A stretch of DNA of 64,000 nt from Mycolicibacterium sp. CBMA 226 (GTDB lineage Bacteria; Actinomycetota; Actinomycetes; Mycobacteriales; Mycobacteriaceae): NCBI RefSeq assembly GCF_009729075.1, contig NZ_VTGY01000019.1:1-64000 (forward strand). The letters are read 5' to 3'. The notes under the pieces were generated by a model, which ran no database searches, was not told the origin of the DNA, and saw only the letters and a list, made by a program, of their open reading frames with translations. This document shows, in pieces, positions 8,452 through 16,522 of the stretch (position 1 is its first letter; each line of letters begins with the position of its first letter). Position numbers and translations under genes: made by a program.

Positions 8452-8886
8452 CTACATCTGTACGAGGTCAAACGGATAGGTCAACGTCCCGGCGGGCGAT
8501 CCGTCGCAGCCGGTCGCGAACGACGACGAGAGCGTCCCCGACATCGTGCTCGCATCCCACGAGTAGGTATCCCGGGTCGGTATCACTGGGCCGTAATAAA
8601 CGTCCCCACAACGTAATCCATCCGGCACATCAACGGTCAGCGTCAACCGTCCGTCGCGCAGTAGCGCGTCGGCCTGGTACGGAAATGCTCTGGCCACCGG
8701 TTGTGGAATCGCCTGGACATGGACGCAGTCGCCCTGACAACTCGACAGTGCCCACAGCCAGTTGTGAAAGTCGTGCCGGCCAGCGATTCTCAGCTCGAAG
8801 TTCCCGTGGCGGATATCCGCGTGCGCCAATGGCGTCGACATCCACGTAGCGGCGACCAACGCCATGGCCGAAACGATTGATTTCAT
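8452..8886 (-). CDS. Small secreted protein
   Basis: The 144-aa protein starts at 8886, giving a Sec signal peptide (MKSIVSAMALVAATW, cleavage near LAHA-D). The mature domain has four cysteines (SSCQGDC, GLRCG, TGCDG) and a beta-rich composition. It resembles the mycobacterial secreted proteins at 2195 and 36899 in size, signal type and cysteine pairing, but no function can be assigned. The stop lies 11 bp from that of the FAD dehydrogenase on the other strand, with no hairpin between them. Confidence 0.72.
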   Translation of the reverse strand: MKSIVSAMALVAATWMSTPLAHADIRHGNFELRIAGRHDFHNWLWALSSCQGDCVHVQAIPQPVARAFPYQADALLRDGRLTLTVDVPDGLRCGDVYYGPVIPTRDTYSWDASTMSGTLSSSFATGCDGSPAGTLTYPFDLVQM

Positions 8887-9130
8887 ACCTGCCCTCACCA
8901 ACGTGCGTGCCGGGTCGAAGGCCACCGGCAACGTCGGCCGAAGTGGCTGTGATCCGTTTACTAGCAAGAAGTTACGGCGCACAAAGCCAGGACGGTGTCG
9001 AATATCCGCTGAGCGGGCATCCTCGCGCCCGTACCTCGGCAGAGCGTCAGCTGTGGATGCCGCAGCTGCCCGACGGACCGCTGCACGCCACGCCGCCCCA
9101 TCCCGAAGCCACTGCCAACAGCGAGCAGAG

Positions 9131-9185
9131 TGTGACACCGCACACATCATATGGTAAAAACAGTAATAGTCCTTTTTTGACTATC
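9131..9185 (+). promoter_or_regulatory. Conserved iclR promoter/operator block, copy 2
   Basis: The stretch contains TGTGA-N6-ACACA (9131-9146), three bases, TATGGTAAAAA (9150-9160), and then AATAGTC and GACTAT as an inverted repeat ending at 9184, with the ATG at 9203. Order and spacing match the block before the left iclR gene. In the 35 bases starting at ATGGTAAAAA the two copies differ at about seven positions. Confidence 0.7.
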
Positions 9186-9202
9186 GACCCTGGGAGCACT
9201 TC

Positions 9203-10042
9203 ATGACAACGACAGTCGTGAGCCGCGGCAAAACGCCGATCGCCGCCATTGATCGGATGTCCCTGGTACTGGACGCCTTCGACGGCAAGACACCGCTGAC
9301 GATGGTGCAGATCGTGCATCGCACCGGTCTGCCGAGGTCATCGGTACACCGGATGCTGGAGCGACTTGTCCACCTGCGCTGGCTGCGACGTGAAGGTTTC
9401 GACTACGAACTGGGAACCCGTTTGGTCGAGTTGGGATCGCTCGCCCTGCATCAGGGACGCATTCACCAGGCCGCTCTGCCCTTGCTGCGCAGTCTGCAGC
9501 GGGCCACGGGCTTGGTGGTCCATCTGGCCGTCCTCGACGGATCGGATGTCATCTGCCTCGAGAGAATCGGTGATCAACTGTCGGATCTCGTCCATACCTC
9601 GGTCGGCAATCGCGTACCGGCGCACTGTACCGCGGTCGGAAAGGCCATTCTCGCCGAAAGTGACTGCACCGATGTCGATTTCACCGCCCAACAAACTCGC
9701 TTCTCGATTACCGGCGCCCAACAGTTGGCGGCCGAACTGACCAAGACGCGCGAACGTGGCGTGGCGTTCGACCGGGAGGAATCTCTGCTCGGGATCGGCT
9801 GCGTGGCGGCAGCCATCGGACTGCCCGGACAGCCGCTCGCGGCCGTATCGGTATGCGGCCCGATCGACCGGATCACTCTGGACCAGCGCCTGGCCGCGCC
9901 GGTCAGGATTACCGCATCGCGGATCTGGCGCAACATCGAGTTCGGACCGCACCACCGGACTTCGCAACCGTTGCAGGCGATTCCACATCCGAGCCTGCGT
10001 CGCGTCGCGTCGTCGAGACCGATGTCAGTGCCGCGCGCATAA
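9203..10042 (+). CDS. IclR-family transcriptional regulator (right copy)
   Basis: This 279-aa protein is the same length as the left copy at 1143-1982 and is clearly paralogous to it. The winged HTH is at about residues 12-73 (VQIVHRTGLPRSSVHRML) and the IclR ligand domain includes TAVGKAIL and DREESLLGIGCVAA. It is separated from the hsa-like genes by the small secreted protein, and its promoter mirrors that of the first copy. The two may compete for the same sites or respond to different intermediates, which is inference. The last 40 residues differ most between the copies. A terminator follows at 10091. Confidence 0.93.
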   Translation: MTTTVVSRGKTPIAAIDRMSLVLDAFDGKTPLTMVQIVHRTGLPRSSVHRMLERLVHLRWLRREGFDYELGTRLVELGSLALHQGRIHQAALPLLRSLQRATGLVVHLAVLDGSDVICLERIGDQLSDLVHTSVGNRVPAHCTAVGKAILAESDCTDVDFTAQQTRFSITGAQQLAAELTKTRERGVAFDREESLLGIGCVAAAIGLPGQPLAAVSVCGPIDRITLDQRLAAPVRITASRIWRNIEFGPHHRTSQPLQAIPHPSLRRVASSRPMSVPRA

Positions 10043-10090
10043 GTTCTGAGGATTTCACCAACTGTCGCGGTATCGCGACGGCGCGGTCAA

Positions 10091-10126
10091 AGGTCGGGGT
10101 GCACCAATCATGGCGCACCCCGACCT
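10091..10126. terminator. Bidirectional hairpin terminator
   Basis: A 12-bp perfect inverted repeat (AGGTCGGGGTGC, 10091-10102, and its complement 10115-10126) encloses a 12-nt loop. It sits between the convergent ends of the iclR gene and the large secreted protein and is followed by CTT. Confidence 0.75.
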
Positions 10127-10134
10127 CTTGTGGC

Positions 10135-12978
10135 TTACATCTGAGTCGCGGGCGTCGGTGTTGGACCCGTGATTGTCTCGGTATTGCCGTTGAGGGTGGA
10201 GGTGATGGTGCCATTCAGCGACATGATGAACTGACCAGAGTCGGTGATGTTGGCCGTGAGGTCGCCGATCTGATTGCCCGCCGGGTTGGTGACGATGACA
10301 TCAGCGGTGTAGACGATATCCGTGTACGACGGGTTGGTCACGGTTTGCTCTGTGCCGTTGAGGATTTGGCCGTTGACGTACTGGTAGTCGTGATAGGTCA
10401 CCGTGCTGATGGTGTTGTTCGGATTGGATGGGTCGACGGTGGACGTGACCACGGCAGTACCGCCGTAGGTGCCAGCATGACTGCCAGGCCCGGGCAACGT
10501 GGGCGGCTGTGGCGCAACGGTGTTCAGCGCGGGCGCCCAGATCGGGTCGGGGCTGGCCGTGTTGACCGGGGTCGGGGTACCGGCATTGACGTTGGTCAGG
10601 TGCACCACTACGAGTCGGGTGTCATTGACATTGGTGAGATTCGATTCCCAGAAGACGACTTCGTTGCCGGCGGCGTTCCACGATCCCCTGGGGTTGGAGG
10701 TGTAGCCGGTGCTGAGATCGAACATGGGAATGCCATTTTGGCCGGCTTCTTCGCCCTGTACCGAGTTGAGCCACTCCTGGTTGGTTGTGTCGGCGCCGGA
10801 GCTGTAGTGCTGGTACCACACCGCGCCCGCGATGTAGGCGGGGATGAAGCTGGGTCGCACAATCTGCGTCATCGCGGTCAGGTAGTTCTCTGTGCGCGAA
10901 CTTCCCACTGTCAGCCACTGCCCGTTGGGCGACATCGCAACGTCCTCGGTGTAGTCCAGACTGTTGGTCAGTTGGGCGACCTGCCCGGTGGCCAAGTTCA
11001 CCTCGTAGTTGTTGGTCTGACCGGCGCCGCTGGCGCCGGTGTAGTTGGCGACGATGATCGACTTGCCGTCCGGCGTGAAGCCATGGATTTCCCCGCCCGA
11101 ATACACCACGCGGGCGTCGACGATTTGATACTCCGGGTTGCCGCTGGCGTCGGTGGTGCGCACGAGGGTGCCGAAGGTTTGTTCCGGTAGCACCGTTCCG
11201 GTGGCGGGGTTGAGAAGAATCGGGTTGTAGGTGATGTGCACCCCGTCGGGGGCGACGGTGTAAACGCGACCGTCCTGGATGATCGGCACACCGGCAGCGG
11301 CGGGAATGATCGGGACGATCTGGGCGGACGTGGTCGAGGTGGCCGGCTCGTAGATCGCGCCAGCTGTGCCCGAGCTGTTCACGCTTCCGATGAGGATGCG
11401 CCCGGATCCGTCCTGGAAGGCAGCGGGCCCGCTGAGCGAGTCAGTGATCGAGGGAGCGAGTCCGCAACTGATGCAGTTCAGTCCGGTGCCGTCCTGGTTC
11501 ATCTCGTAGATTTCCCCGCGTGCCCCGGCCACGGCGACACCGTTGACCGCTGGGGTGGCGCCGAACAGCAGCTTGCCGTCGGGGGTGAACGAGGGCAGCA
11601 TCGGGTGCGTGATGGTGCCGGGCAGGGACACGATAGTGCGACTGATGCTGGGCGCGATGCTTTGCTCTGACAGGTTGATGGTCTGGCTGGGTACACCGTG
11701 GTCGGGCGAGAACAACAGTGCTAAGAGGTGAAATTTGTTGTCGGTCACCGACACCGTGAAGGAGTCCGCCCCGCCGGTCTGGGCGAATCCGGCTGTCGGT
11801 GTGTAGGTGAAGTTTCCCGTGGCCTGATCAATCGTGACGGATCCGTTGGCCGGGGCATTTGTGACCTTGTAGGTCAACGGATCGCCCTCAGGGTCGGTGG
11901 CTCCGACGTTGCCGGTAATCACGCCGGTGGTCATGTTCTGCGACGTCGTCTGCGGGTTGTAGTTGATCGTGGGTGGCTCGTTGAAGAACGTGCGCCGGAC
12001 CCAGCCCAGCACCGCCCACACGATCGGCGTAGACGGGGACGGCGCTCCCGGCGCCACGGCATTAAGCAAAGGATTGAATACTGCCTTAACGATATTGGTC
12101 AAAATCCCTACCGGCCCCGGTAGCGTCGCCGCCACAGCCGGCGTAGCCACAACCGCCACTGCAGGCACCGCTGTCGCGGCTGCGGCAGAGGAACCCATCG
12201 AAGGCGTGATAGTACTGACGACAGGCTGCACCGCCACGGCGGCGCGCGGGACCACACTGGCGGCAGCCGGCGCGGTCCCTGCTGAAGTGGCCGGCGCGGC
12301 AATCGTTGAGGTGGCGCTGGTCGCGGTCGCTGACGTCACGCCCACATTGGCAACCGGGGTATTCGGATGCGGTGACGAGGGTCGCGCCAATGGCTTGGAG
12401 CCCGACTTCGCCTGTCCTCCAGTCGAACCCGGAGTGGCGGCCGAGGTGGTGGTGCCCGACGCGCCTGAGGTGGCCGACGCGCCGTCGGCCGGGGAGGCCT
12501 CGGCGGTGCCGTTGACGCCAGTGGCCTGCTGCTGGCTGCTGGTGGATCCGGTACCGCTGTGGGCTGAGCTCGACGTGGATTGCGTGTCGGCGGTGTCGTG
12601 GCTGGGTGAGGCCGAGTTCGAGGTTGCTGTGGTTGTCGACGCCGGGGCCTTGGTGGCAGTCTTCGGCTCGGTATGGGTGGCGGAGGTTGCCGCCGATGAC
12701 GCTGACGTTCCATTGGAAGTCGGTGAGCCTTTCGACGCGCTCGACGTGGAACCTGTGTCGGCCTGGGCGGGCGCCACACCAAACCCACCGGCCACCGCGG
12801 TGACCAGCCACGCGCCGGCCGCCAAGCTGCCATAGCGGCCAACACGCGTGATCCTCGGTGTAACTGATCTATCCATCGCGCGCCGCTCGGCACGAGCCTG
12901 GCGTCGCGCTGCATCGCGTCGTTGGGCACGCGAACCGGCAGCCTGATCGTGACCTCGAGACTGGCTGTGATCCATCAC
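10135..12978 (-). CDS. Large exported Ser/Thr/Ala-rich protein with Ig-like and propeller-like regions
   Basis: This 947-aa protein has a long basic N-terminus and a signal segment (SLAAGAWLVTAVAGG, cleavage near AQA-D at 73). A low-complexity Ser/Thr/Ala/Gly region runs from about 75 to 330. The segment WAVLGWVRRTFFNEPP precedes an Ig/cadherin-like domain (about 343-430) with DPEGDPLTYKV and GNFTYTPTAGF. The remainder contains repeated PDGK, PNGQW and GRILIG turns, as in TolB/YncE-type beta propellers. This architecture is common in mycobacterial surface proteins. Adhesion or cell-surface binding is only a guess. The AGGAG before the ATG supports the start. Confidence 0.8.
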   Translation of the reverse strand: MMDHSQSRGHDQAAGSRAQRRDAARRQARAERRAMDRSVTPRITRVGRYGSLAAGAWLVTAVAGGFGVAPAQADTGSTSSASKGSPTSNGTSASSAATSATHTEPKTATKAPASTTTATSNSASPSHDTADTQSTSSSAHSGTGSTSSQQQATGVNGTAEASPADGASATSGASGTTTSAATPGSTGGQAKSGSKPLARPSSPHPNTPVANVGVTSATATSATSTIAAPATSAGTAPAAASVVPRAAVAVQPVVSTITPSMGSSAAAATAVPAVAVVATPAVAATLPGPVGILTNIVKAVFNPLLNAVAPGAPSPSTPIVWAVLGWVRRTFFNEPPTINYNPQTTSQNMTTGVITGNVGATDPEGDPLTYKVTNAPANGSVTIDQATGNFTYTPTAGFAQTGGADSFTVSVTDNKFHLLALLFSPDHGVPSQTINLSEQSIAPSISRTIVSLPGTITHPMLPSFTPDGKLLFGATPAVNGVAVAGARGEIYEMNQDGTGLNCISCGLAPSITDSLSGPAAFQDGSGRILIGSVNSSGTAGAIYEPATSTTSAQIVPIIPAAAGVPIIQDGRVYTVAPDGVHITYNPILLNPATGTVLPEQTFGTLVRTTDASGNPEYQIVDARVVYSGGEIHGFTPDGKSIIVANYTGASGAGQTNNYEVNLATGQVAQLTNSLDYTEDVAMSPNGQWLTVGSSRTENYLTAMTQIVRPSFIPAYIAGAVWYQHYSSGADTTNQEWLNSVQGEEAGQNGIPMFDLSTGYTSNPRGSWNAAGNEVVFWESNLTNVNDTRLVVVHLTNVNAGTPTPVNTASPDPIWAPALNTVAPQPPTLPGPGSHAGTYGGTAVVTSTVDPSNPNNTISTVTYHDYQYVNGQILNGTEQTVTNPSYTDIVYTADVIVTNPAGNQIGDLTANITDSGQFIMSLNGTITSTLNGNTETITGPTPTPATQM

Positions 12979-13326
12979 ATTCGACTCCTATCATTGTGCG
13001 TCAGCTCACATTCGGTCGTCGCGCCGCTCGGCTCAACGAGCGTGTTCGCTCAGCGGAACACGATGGGCAGCGGGCTATCTCAGATCGCATTCCGTTCATT
13101 CCCGCGCGTGCATGTACGGCCGGCGGGGGCTGGCCGCCGAAGGAACCGCTCCTCGTGGCCTTGTTCCCCATCAGAGGTGCGCCCCGCAAGGAGCGCGGGT
13201 TGTTCCGGCAGAACCCGTAATGCGGGTTGTTCGACGGCGAAGATTGACGTCGAATATGACTGCGATACAAGGGTATTGCTGTTGCCTACGCGGATCTAAT
13301 GCTCCAATCCCGATTAGGGTGCGGCG
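12979..13326. other. 348-bp intergenic region with short repeats
   Basis: No convincing gene lies here. The region holds the AGGAG ribosome site and presumably the promoter of the large exported protein. The 11-mer GCGGGTTGTTC occurs twice (13195-13205 and 13222-13232), and between the copies AACCCG-TAATG-CGGGTT can form a short stem. This may be a 5'-leader structure or a small RNA, but nothing stronger can be claimed. Confidence 0.4.
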
Positions 13327-14535
13327 TCACCGATCCTGAGTGAGGCGCTGCGCAAACCCGTAGCGTTGCTCCGGGTCCAGCACGCAGTGGGTCCGACCGA
13401 ACACCGTCACCATGCACTTGTTGTTGTGGGTGCACCGACTGCGTGAGGCTGGCTCCGCCATCATGGTGTTCACTCGGTCCGGTTCACGAAGCAGTGCCCG
13501 TCCCATGGCAAAGAAGTCAAAACCCTCTCGCATCCCGGTCTCGATGTGCTCGCGATTGGTAATGCCGCCCAACAGAACGAGTTTGGTGTTCTTCATCAGC
13601 GGGACGAATTGGCGGGCGGCGTCGAGCATGTACAAGTCCTGGTATGGGTACATGCCCATCGCGTGCTTGCTGAACAACCGGATCGCGGGCCGTAGCGCCA
13701 CCGGCATTACTTTCGAGAACTCCTTGGCCGGTACGTCGCCGCGGAACAGATACATTGGCTTGTACACCGAGGAACCTTGGGTCAGTTCGAGGGCGTCAAG
13801 GGTGGCGTCGGTATCGAGCAGTTGTGCCGTACGCAGCGCTTCGTCGATCCAGATGCTGCCGGGCAGACCGTCGTCCATGTCGAGCTTGGCGATCACCGCA
13901 ACCTGGCCGCCGACAACGGTCCGTACGTGGTCAGCGATCTCACGAACGAGTCGAGACCGATTGTCGATCGACCCACCGTAGCCATCTCTGCGGCGGTTGA
14001 TGAGGGGACTGAGGAATGAGCTGGGCAGGTACAGGTGTCCGAAGTGAAGCTCGACCGCATCGAAACCAGCATCCACCGCAATACGGGCGGCTGGCCCGAA
14101 TTGCCTGATGACTGCCTGGACTTCCTCGACACTGATGGCGCGACAGTAAGCAAGAGACGTCGGGTTGACGAACCTGCTCGGCGCCACTGCCGTGACACCG
14201 GTGAGCTTCTTCGGTGCCACCACTCCGGCGTGACCGAGCTGCGCCGAAATCGCCGCTCCAGCATCATGCACGGCATCGGTCAGCCGACGCAGGCCGGGTA
14301 ATGCGGCTGCACTCATGACGATCTGCCCTGGGGCGCTGGCAGCTTCCGGAGCGACGCAACAGTAGGCGACGGTGGTCATCCCCACGCCGCCGTCGGCGAA
14401 TGCCCGGTGAAACTCGATCAATTCCTCGGTGACCGCGCCGTCGGGGGAGCGTCCCTCGGATGTCGCCGCTTTGATGATCCGGTTCCGCAGTACCACCGGG
14501 CCCAGCTGCGCAGGTTCAAAGGGATTGTCGCCCAT
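13327..14535 (-). CDS. NADH:flavin oxidoreductase, old yellow enzyme family
   Basis: This 402-aa TIM-barrel flavoprotein of the OYE / 2,4-dienoyl-CoA reductase type has IKAATSEGRSPDG at the N-terminus, SAQLGHAG, the AVELHFGHLYLPSSFLSP segment (the family active-site region HxxHGYLxxxFLSP with changes) and a C-terminal phosphate-binding GFDFFAMGRALLREP. Three cysteines near the end (CTHNNKCMV, THC) recall the iron-sulfur linker of multidomain members, but the usual second half is missing. Such enzymes reduce activated C=C bonds of enones, which would suit steroid or terpenoid ketones. It shares a divergent promoter with the Dabb protein at 14635. Confidence 0.85.
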   Translation of the reverse strand: MGDNPFEPAQLGPVVLRNRIIKAATSEGRSPDGAVTEELIEFHRAFADGGVGMTTVAYCCVAPEAASAPGQIVMSAAALPGLRRLTDAVHDAGAAISAQLGHAGVVAPKKLTGVTAVAPSRFVNPTSLAYCRAISVEEVQAVIRQFGPAARIAVDAGFDAVELHFGHLYLPSSFLSPLINRRRDGYGGSIDNRSRLVREIADHVRTVVGGQVAVIAKLDMDDGLPGSIWIDEALRTAQLLDTDATLDALELTQGSSVYKPMYLFRGDVPAKEFSKVMPVALRPAIRLFSKHAMGMYPYQDLYMLDAARQFVPLMKNTKLVLLGGITNREHIETGMREGFDFFAMGRALLREPDRVNTMMAEPASRSRCTHNNKCMVTVFGRTHCVLDPEQRYGFAQRLTQDR

Positions 14536-14573
14536 GGGATCACCATCGTCGTGCCTGCTCGGTGAGCAAAGAT

Positions 14574-14596
14574 CCGTTCCCGGTAACCGGGAACGG
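14574..14596. promoter_or_regulatory. Perfect 23-bp palindromic operator
   Basis: CCGTTCCCGGT (14574-14584), a central A, and ACCGGGAACGG (14586-14596) form an uninterrupted palindrome between the two divergent genes, 39 bases from each start codon. This is the geometry expected of a dimeric repressor controlling both promoters. The half-site ACCGGGAACGG recurs exactly at 4798-4808, upstream of the HsaA-like gene, and the 11-bp core CCGGTAACCGG recurs at 36041-36051. Confidence 0.75.
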
Positions 14597-14634
14597 GCGG
14601 ACCGCGGACTGCCGCCGGCCCATAGCCTCTACTC

Positions 14635-15621
14635 ATGGACGAAGTGTTCGTCATCGACAGGGTGGTCACCGCGCCCGGGTGTGCCCAGAAGTTCATCGAC
14701 GCCTATCTGGCCGGCTACGCCCCCGGCGCCATCGAACGGGGCATGACCATGTGGGACATCCTCGTCAGTCCACCGATCTGGTTCGACGACCAAACCAATG
14801 TCGTCACCATCACCTGGTCGCTACCCAGCCCGCAGGCCTGGTGGCACATGACGTGGCAGGGGCGCGGCGATCCAGCACTGGCGCAGTGGTGGGACAGCGT
14901 CGCAGGCCTCATCGTCGAACGCAACCGCAGTGTCGCCGCGTCGCCTGACGACGTCGCCCCCGCGGGTGACGTCGTCGCGCCGACAGCGCAGGGATCCTCG
15001 GAGGACCCCACCGTCGGTGTGACCCGGTTGATCGATGTCGCCGAATCTGACCGCGCAAGAATACTGGACAATCTGCGCGCGGCAGCCCGCAACAGCGACG
15101 CGTTCGCGTACGTGGTGGAACCGACACTGCCCGGGTCACGCAATGGCGGAGATATCCTGGTCCATCTGCGCTTTTGGAACCAGACTTCTTGGGAACAAAG
15201 CACTTTCGACAGTGCCCTGGCGGATCCGGCGATCACCCATGTCAACGGCGCAACCTACCGCGGCACCCCGACACGCACCGGTCGCGGCAGCGTCTACCGA
15301 GCGCTATTGCTGCGGGTCGACCCCGACGTCGACGCCACCACCATCGCCGACTTCGAACGCGAATTGGCTTCGATGCCAAGGTACGTGACCACCATCGCGG
15401 CGTGGCAGCTCAGTCGCGTCGACTCCGCCCTCGGCACGAGTCCGTGGACGCACGTGTTCGAGCAGGAATTCACCGACGTCGACGGTTTGATGGGGCCCTA
15501 CCTGATGCACCCTATCCATTGGGCGGTCGTCGACCGCTGGTTCGATCCAGAAACCACCGATGTCATCATCCGAGATCGCTTGTGCCACAGTTTCTGTGAA
15601 CTGACCACGCCGTTGCTCTGA
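14635..15621 (+). CDS. Tandem dimeric alpha/beta-barrel (Dabb-like) protein
   Basis: The C-terminal third of this 328-aa protein (from YRALLLRVDPDVDATTIADF, about residues 221-320) matches the stress-responsive A/B barrel fold, with the VFEQEFTDVDGLMGPYLMHPIHW segment typical of Dabb proteins. The N-terminal 95 residues (VIDRVVTAPGCAQKFIDAYL, WSLPSPQAWWHMTW) look like another ferredoxin-like barrel of the NIPSNAP/EthD kind. Dabb proteins include cyclases and small-molecule isomerases, and many have no known role. Its shared palindrome with the OYE gene suggests that the two act on related compounds. Confidence 0.7.
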   Translation: MDEVFVIDRVVTAPGCAQKFIDAYLAGYAPGAIERGMTMWDILVSPPIWFDDQTNVVTITWSLPSPQAWWHMTWQGRGDPALAQWWDSVAGLIVERNRSVAASPDDVAPAGDVVAPTAQGSSEDPTVGVTRLIDVAESDRARILDNLRAAARNSDAFAYVVEPTLPGSRNGGDILVHLRFWNQTSWEQSTFDSALADPAITHVNGATYRGTPTRTGRGSVYRALLLRVDPDVDATTIADFERELASMPRYVTTIAAWQLSRVDSALGTSPWTHVFEQEFTDVDGLMGPYLMHPIHWAVVDRWFDPETTDVIIRDRLCHSFCELTTPLL

Positions 15622-15634
15622 TAACGGCAACCAG

Positions 15635-16522
15635 CTAGACGCCGGCGGGCAGGATGTTCGGATTCGCCGCTGCGGGCGGTTGCAGCGGCGGCAGTACCGT
15701 GCGGCCATCGAGCGAGTGCACCGTCAGTTGTTGGGACCATGGATAGTGCAGGCTGAATGCCACCAGACCCGTCCGCTCGGCGGCGGGAGCATGGCACATG
15801 GCCAACACCGTTTCGGCCAGATATTCGACCGGCTCGGTCGGAAATGAATCAGGGATGAGTGAGGCGGCGCCCGGTGTCCGGACCGCCGTTGACGGACCAA
15901 CACAGTTGACCGCGATGTTCGCGTCCAGCAACTCGGCGGCCGCCCCCTGCGTGAAGCGGTGCAACGCCGCTTTACACGACGCGTAGACGACGTCGCCGGC
16001 GGTCTTGTTGTAGTCCCGATACGGCCGTGCCGGCGCCACCCCGGTAACCGAGCCGATGTTGACGATCCAACCCGCACCCTGATTCTTCATATGCGGTACA
16101 ACGGCTTTCGTCAGCGCGAACGGAATGCGAAGGTAGTGGTCGATTGTCCGGTCGAAGGTTGCCATCGGCATCTCCTCGACCACGGCGTAGTCGGCGAAGC
16201 CGGCGTTGTTGACCACGATGTCGACGCGGCCCGTGCGTTGCAGGACGGCCTCAATCAGACCGTCGCGAGCCTCGGGGTCTTCCAGGTCCGCCGGCACCCC
16301 GAAAGCCGAACCACCGGCGTCGTCGATGAGTTGGACGGTTTCCTGAATGCTGCCCGGTATCACCTCGCTCACCCCGGCACGCACCGATGTCGACGGGAGA
16401 TTGCCGCGTGCGGTCACCGCTACGGTGGCACCTTCCGCCGCCAGTCGCTGGGCGATGGCCCGTCCGATCCCCCGGCTACTGCCGGTCACGAGTGCGGTCT
16501 TGCCGGTCAATAGCCCTGTCAT
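15635..16522 (-). CDS. SDR oxidoreductase
   Basis: The 295-aa product starts at 16522, where its ATG overlaps the stop of the BVMO gene (ATGA). It has TGSSRGIG near residue 14, NNAG, and the catalytic Ser with YNKTAGDVVYASCKAALH. The usual Tyr-x3-Lys reads YASCK, so the tyrosine is present. The C-terminal 40 residues beyond the fold are Pro-rich (PPLQPPAAANP). It likely interconverts an alcohol and the ketone substrate of the BVMO, which is inferred from translational coupling. It converges with the Dabb gene after 13 bp. Confidence 0.83.
   Translation of the reverse strand: MTGLLTGKTALVTGSSRGIGRAIAQRLAAEGATVAVTARGNLPSTSVRAGVSEVIPGSIQETVQLIDDAGGSAFGVPADLEDPEARDGLIEAVLQRTGRVDIVVNNAGFADYAVVEEMPMATFDRTIDHYLRIPFALTKAVVPHMKNQGAGWIVNIGSVTGVAPARPYRDYNKTAGDVVYASCKAALHRFTQGAAAELLDANIAVNCVGPSTAVRTPGAASLIPDSFPTEPVEYLAETVLAMCHAPAAERTGLVAFSLHYPWSQQLTVHSLDGRTVLPPLQPPAAANPNILPAGV

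Noticed and set aside
12100..12760. Low-complexity stretch considered as a repeat array or PGRS element
   Set aside because: There is no regular period. It is the Ser/Thr/Ala-rich linker of one open reading frame.
11963..12835. Val/Ala-rich + strand frame opposite the large exported protein
   Set aside because: It is the complement of the Ser/Thr/Ala low-complexity region, and its composition is a by-product of that repeat-like coding.
13195..13232. Two copies of an 11-mer considered as part of a CRISPR or toxin-antitoxin array
   Set aside because: Only two copies exist, with no spacers of equal length and no cas or toxin genes nearby.
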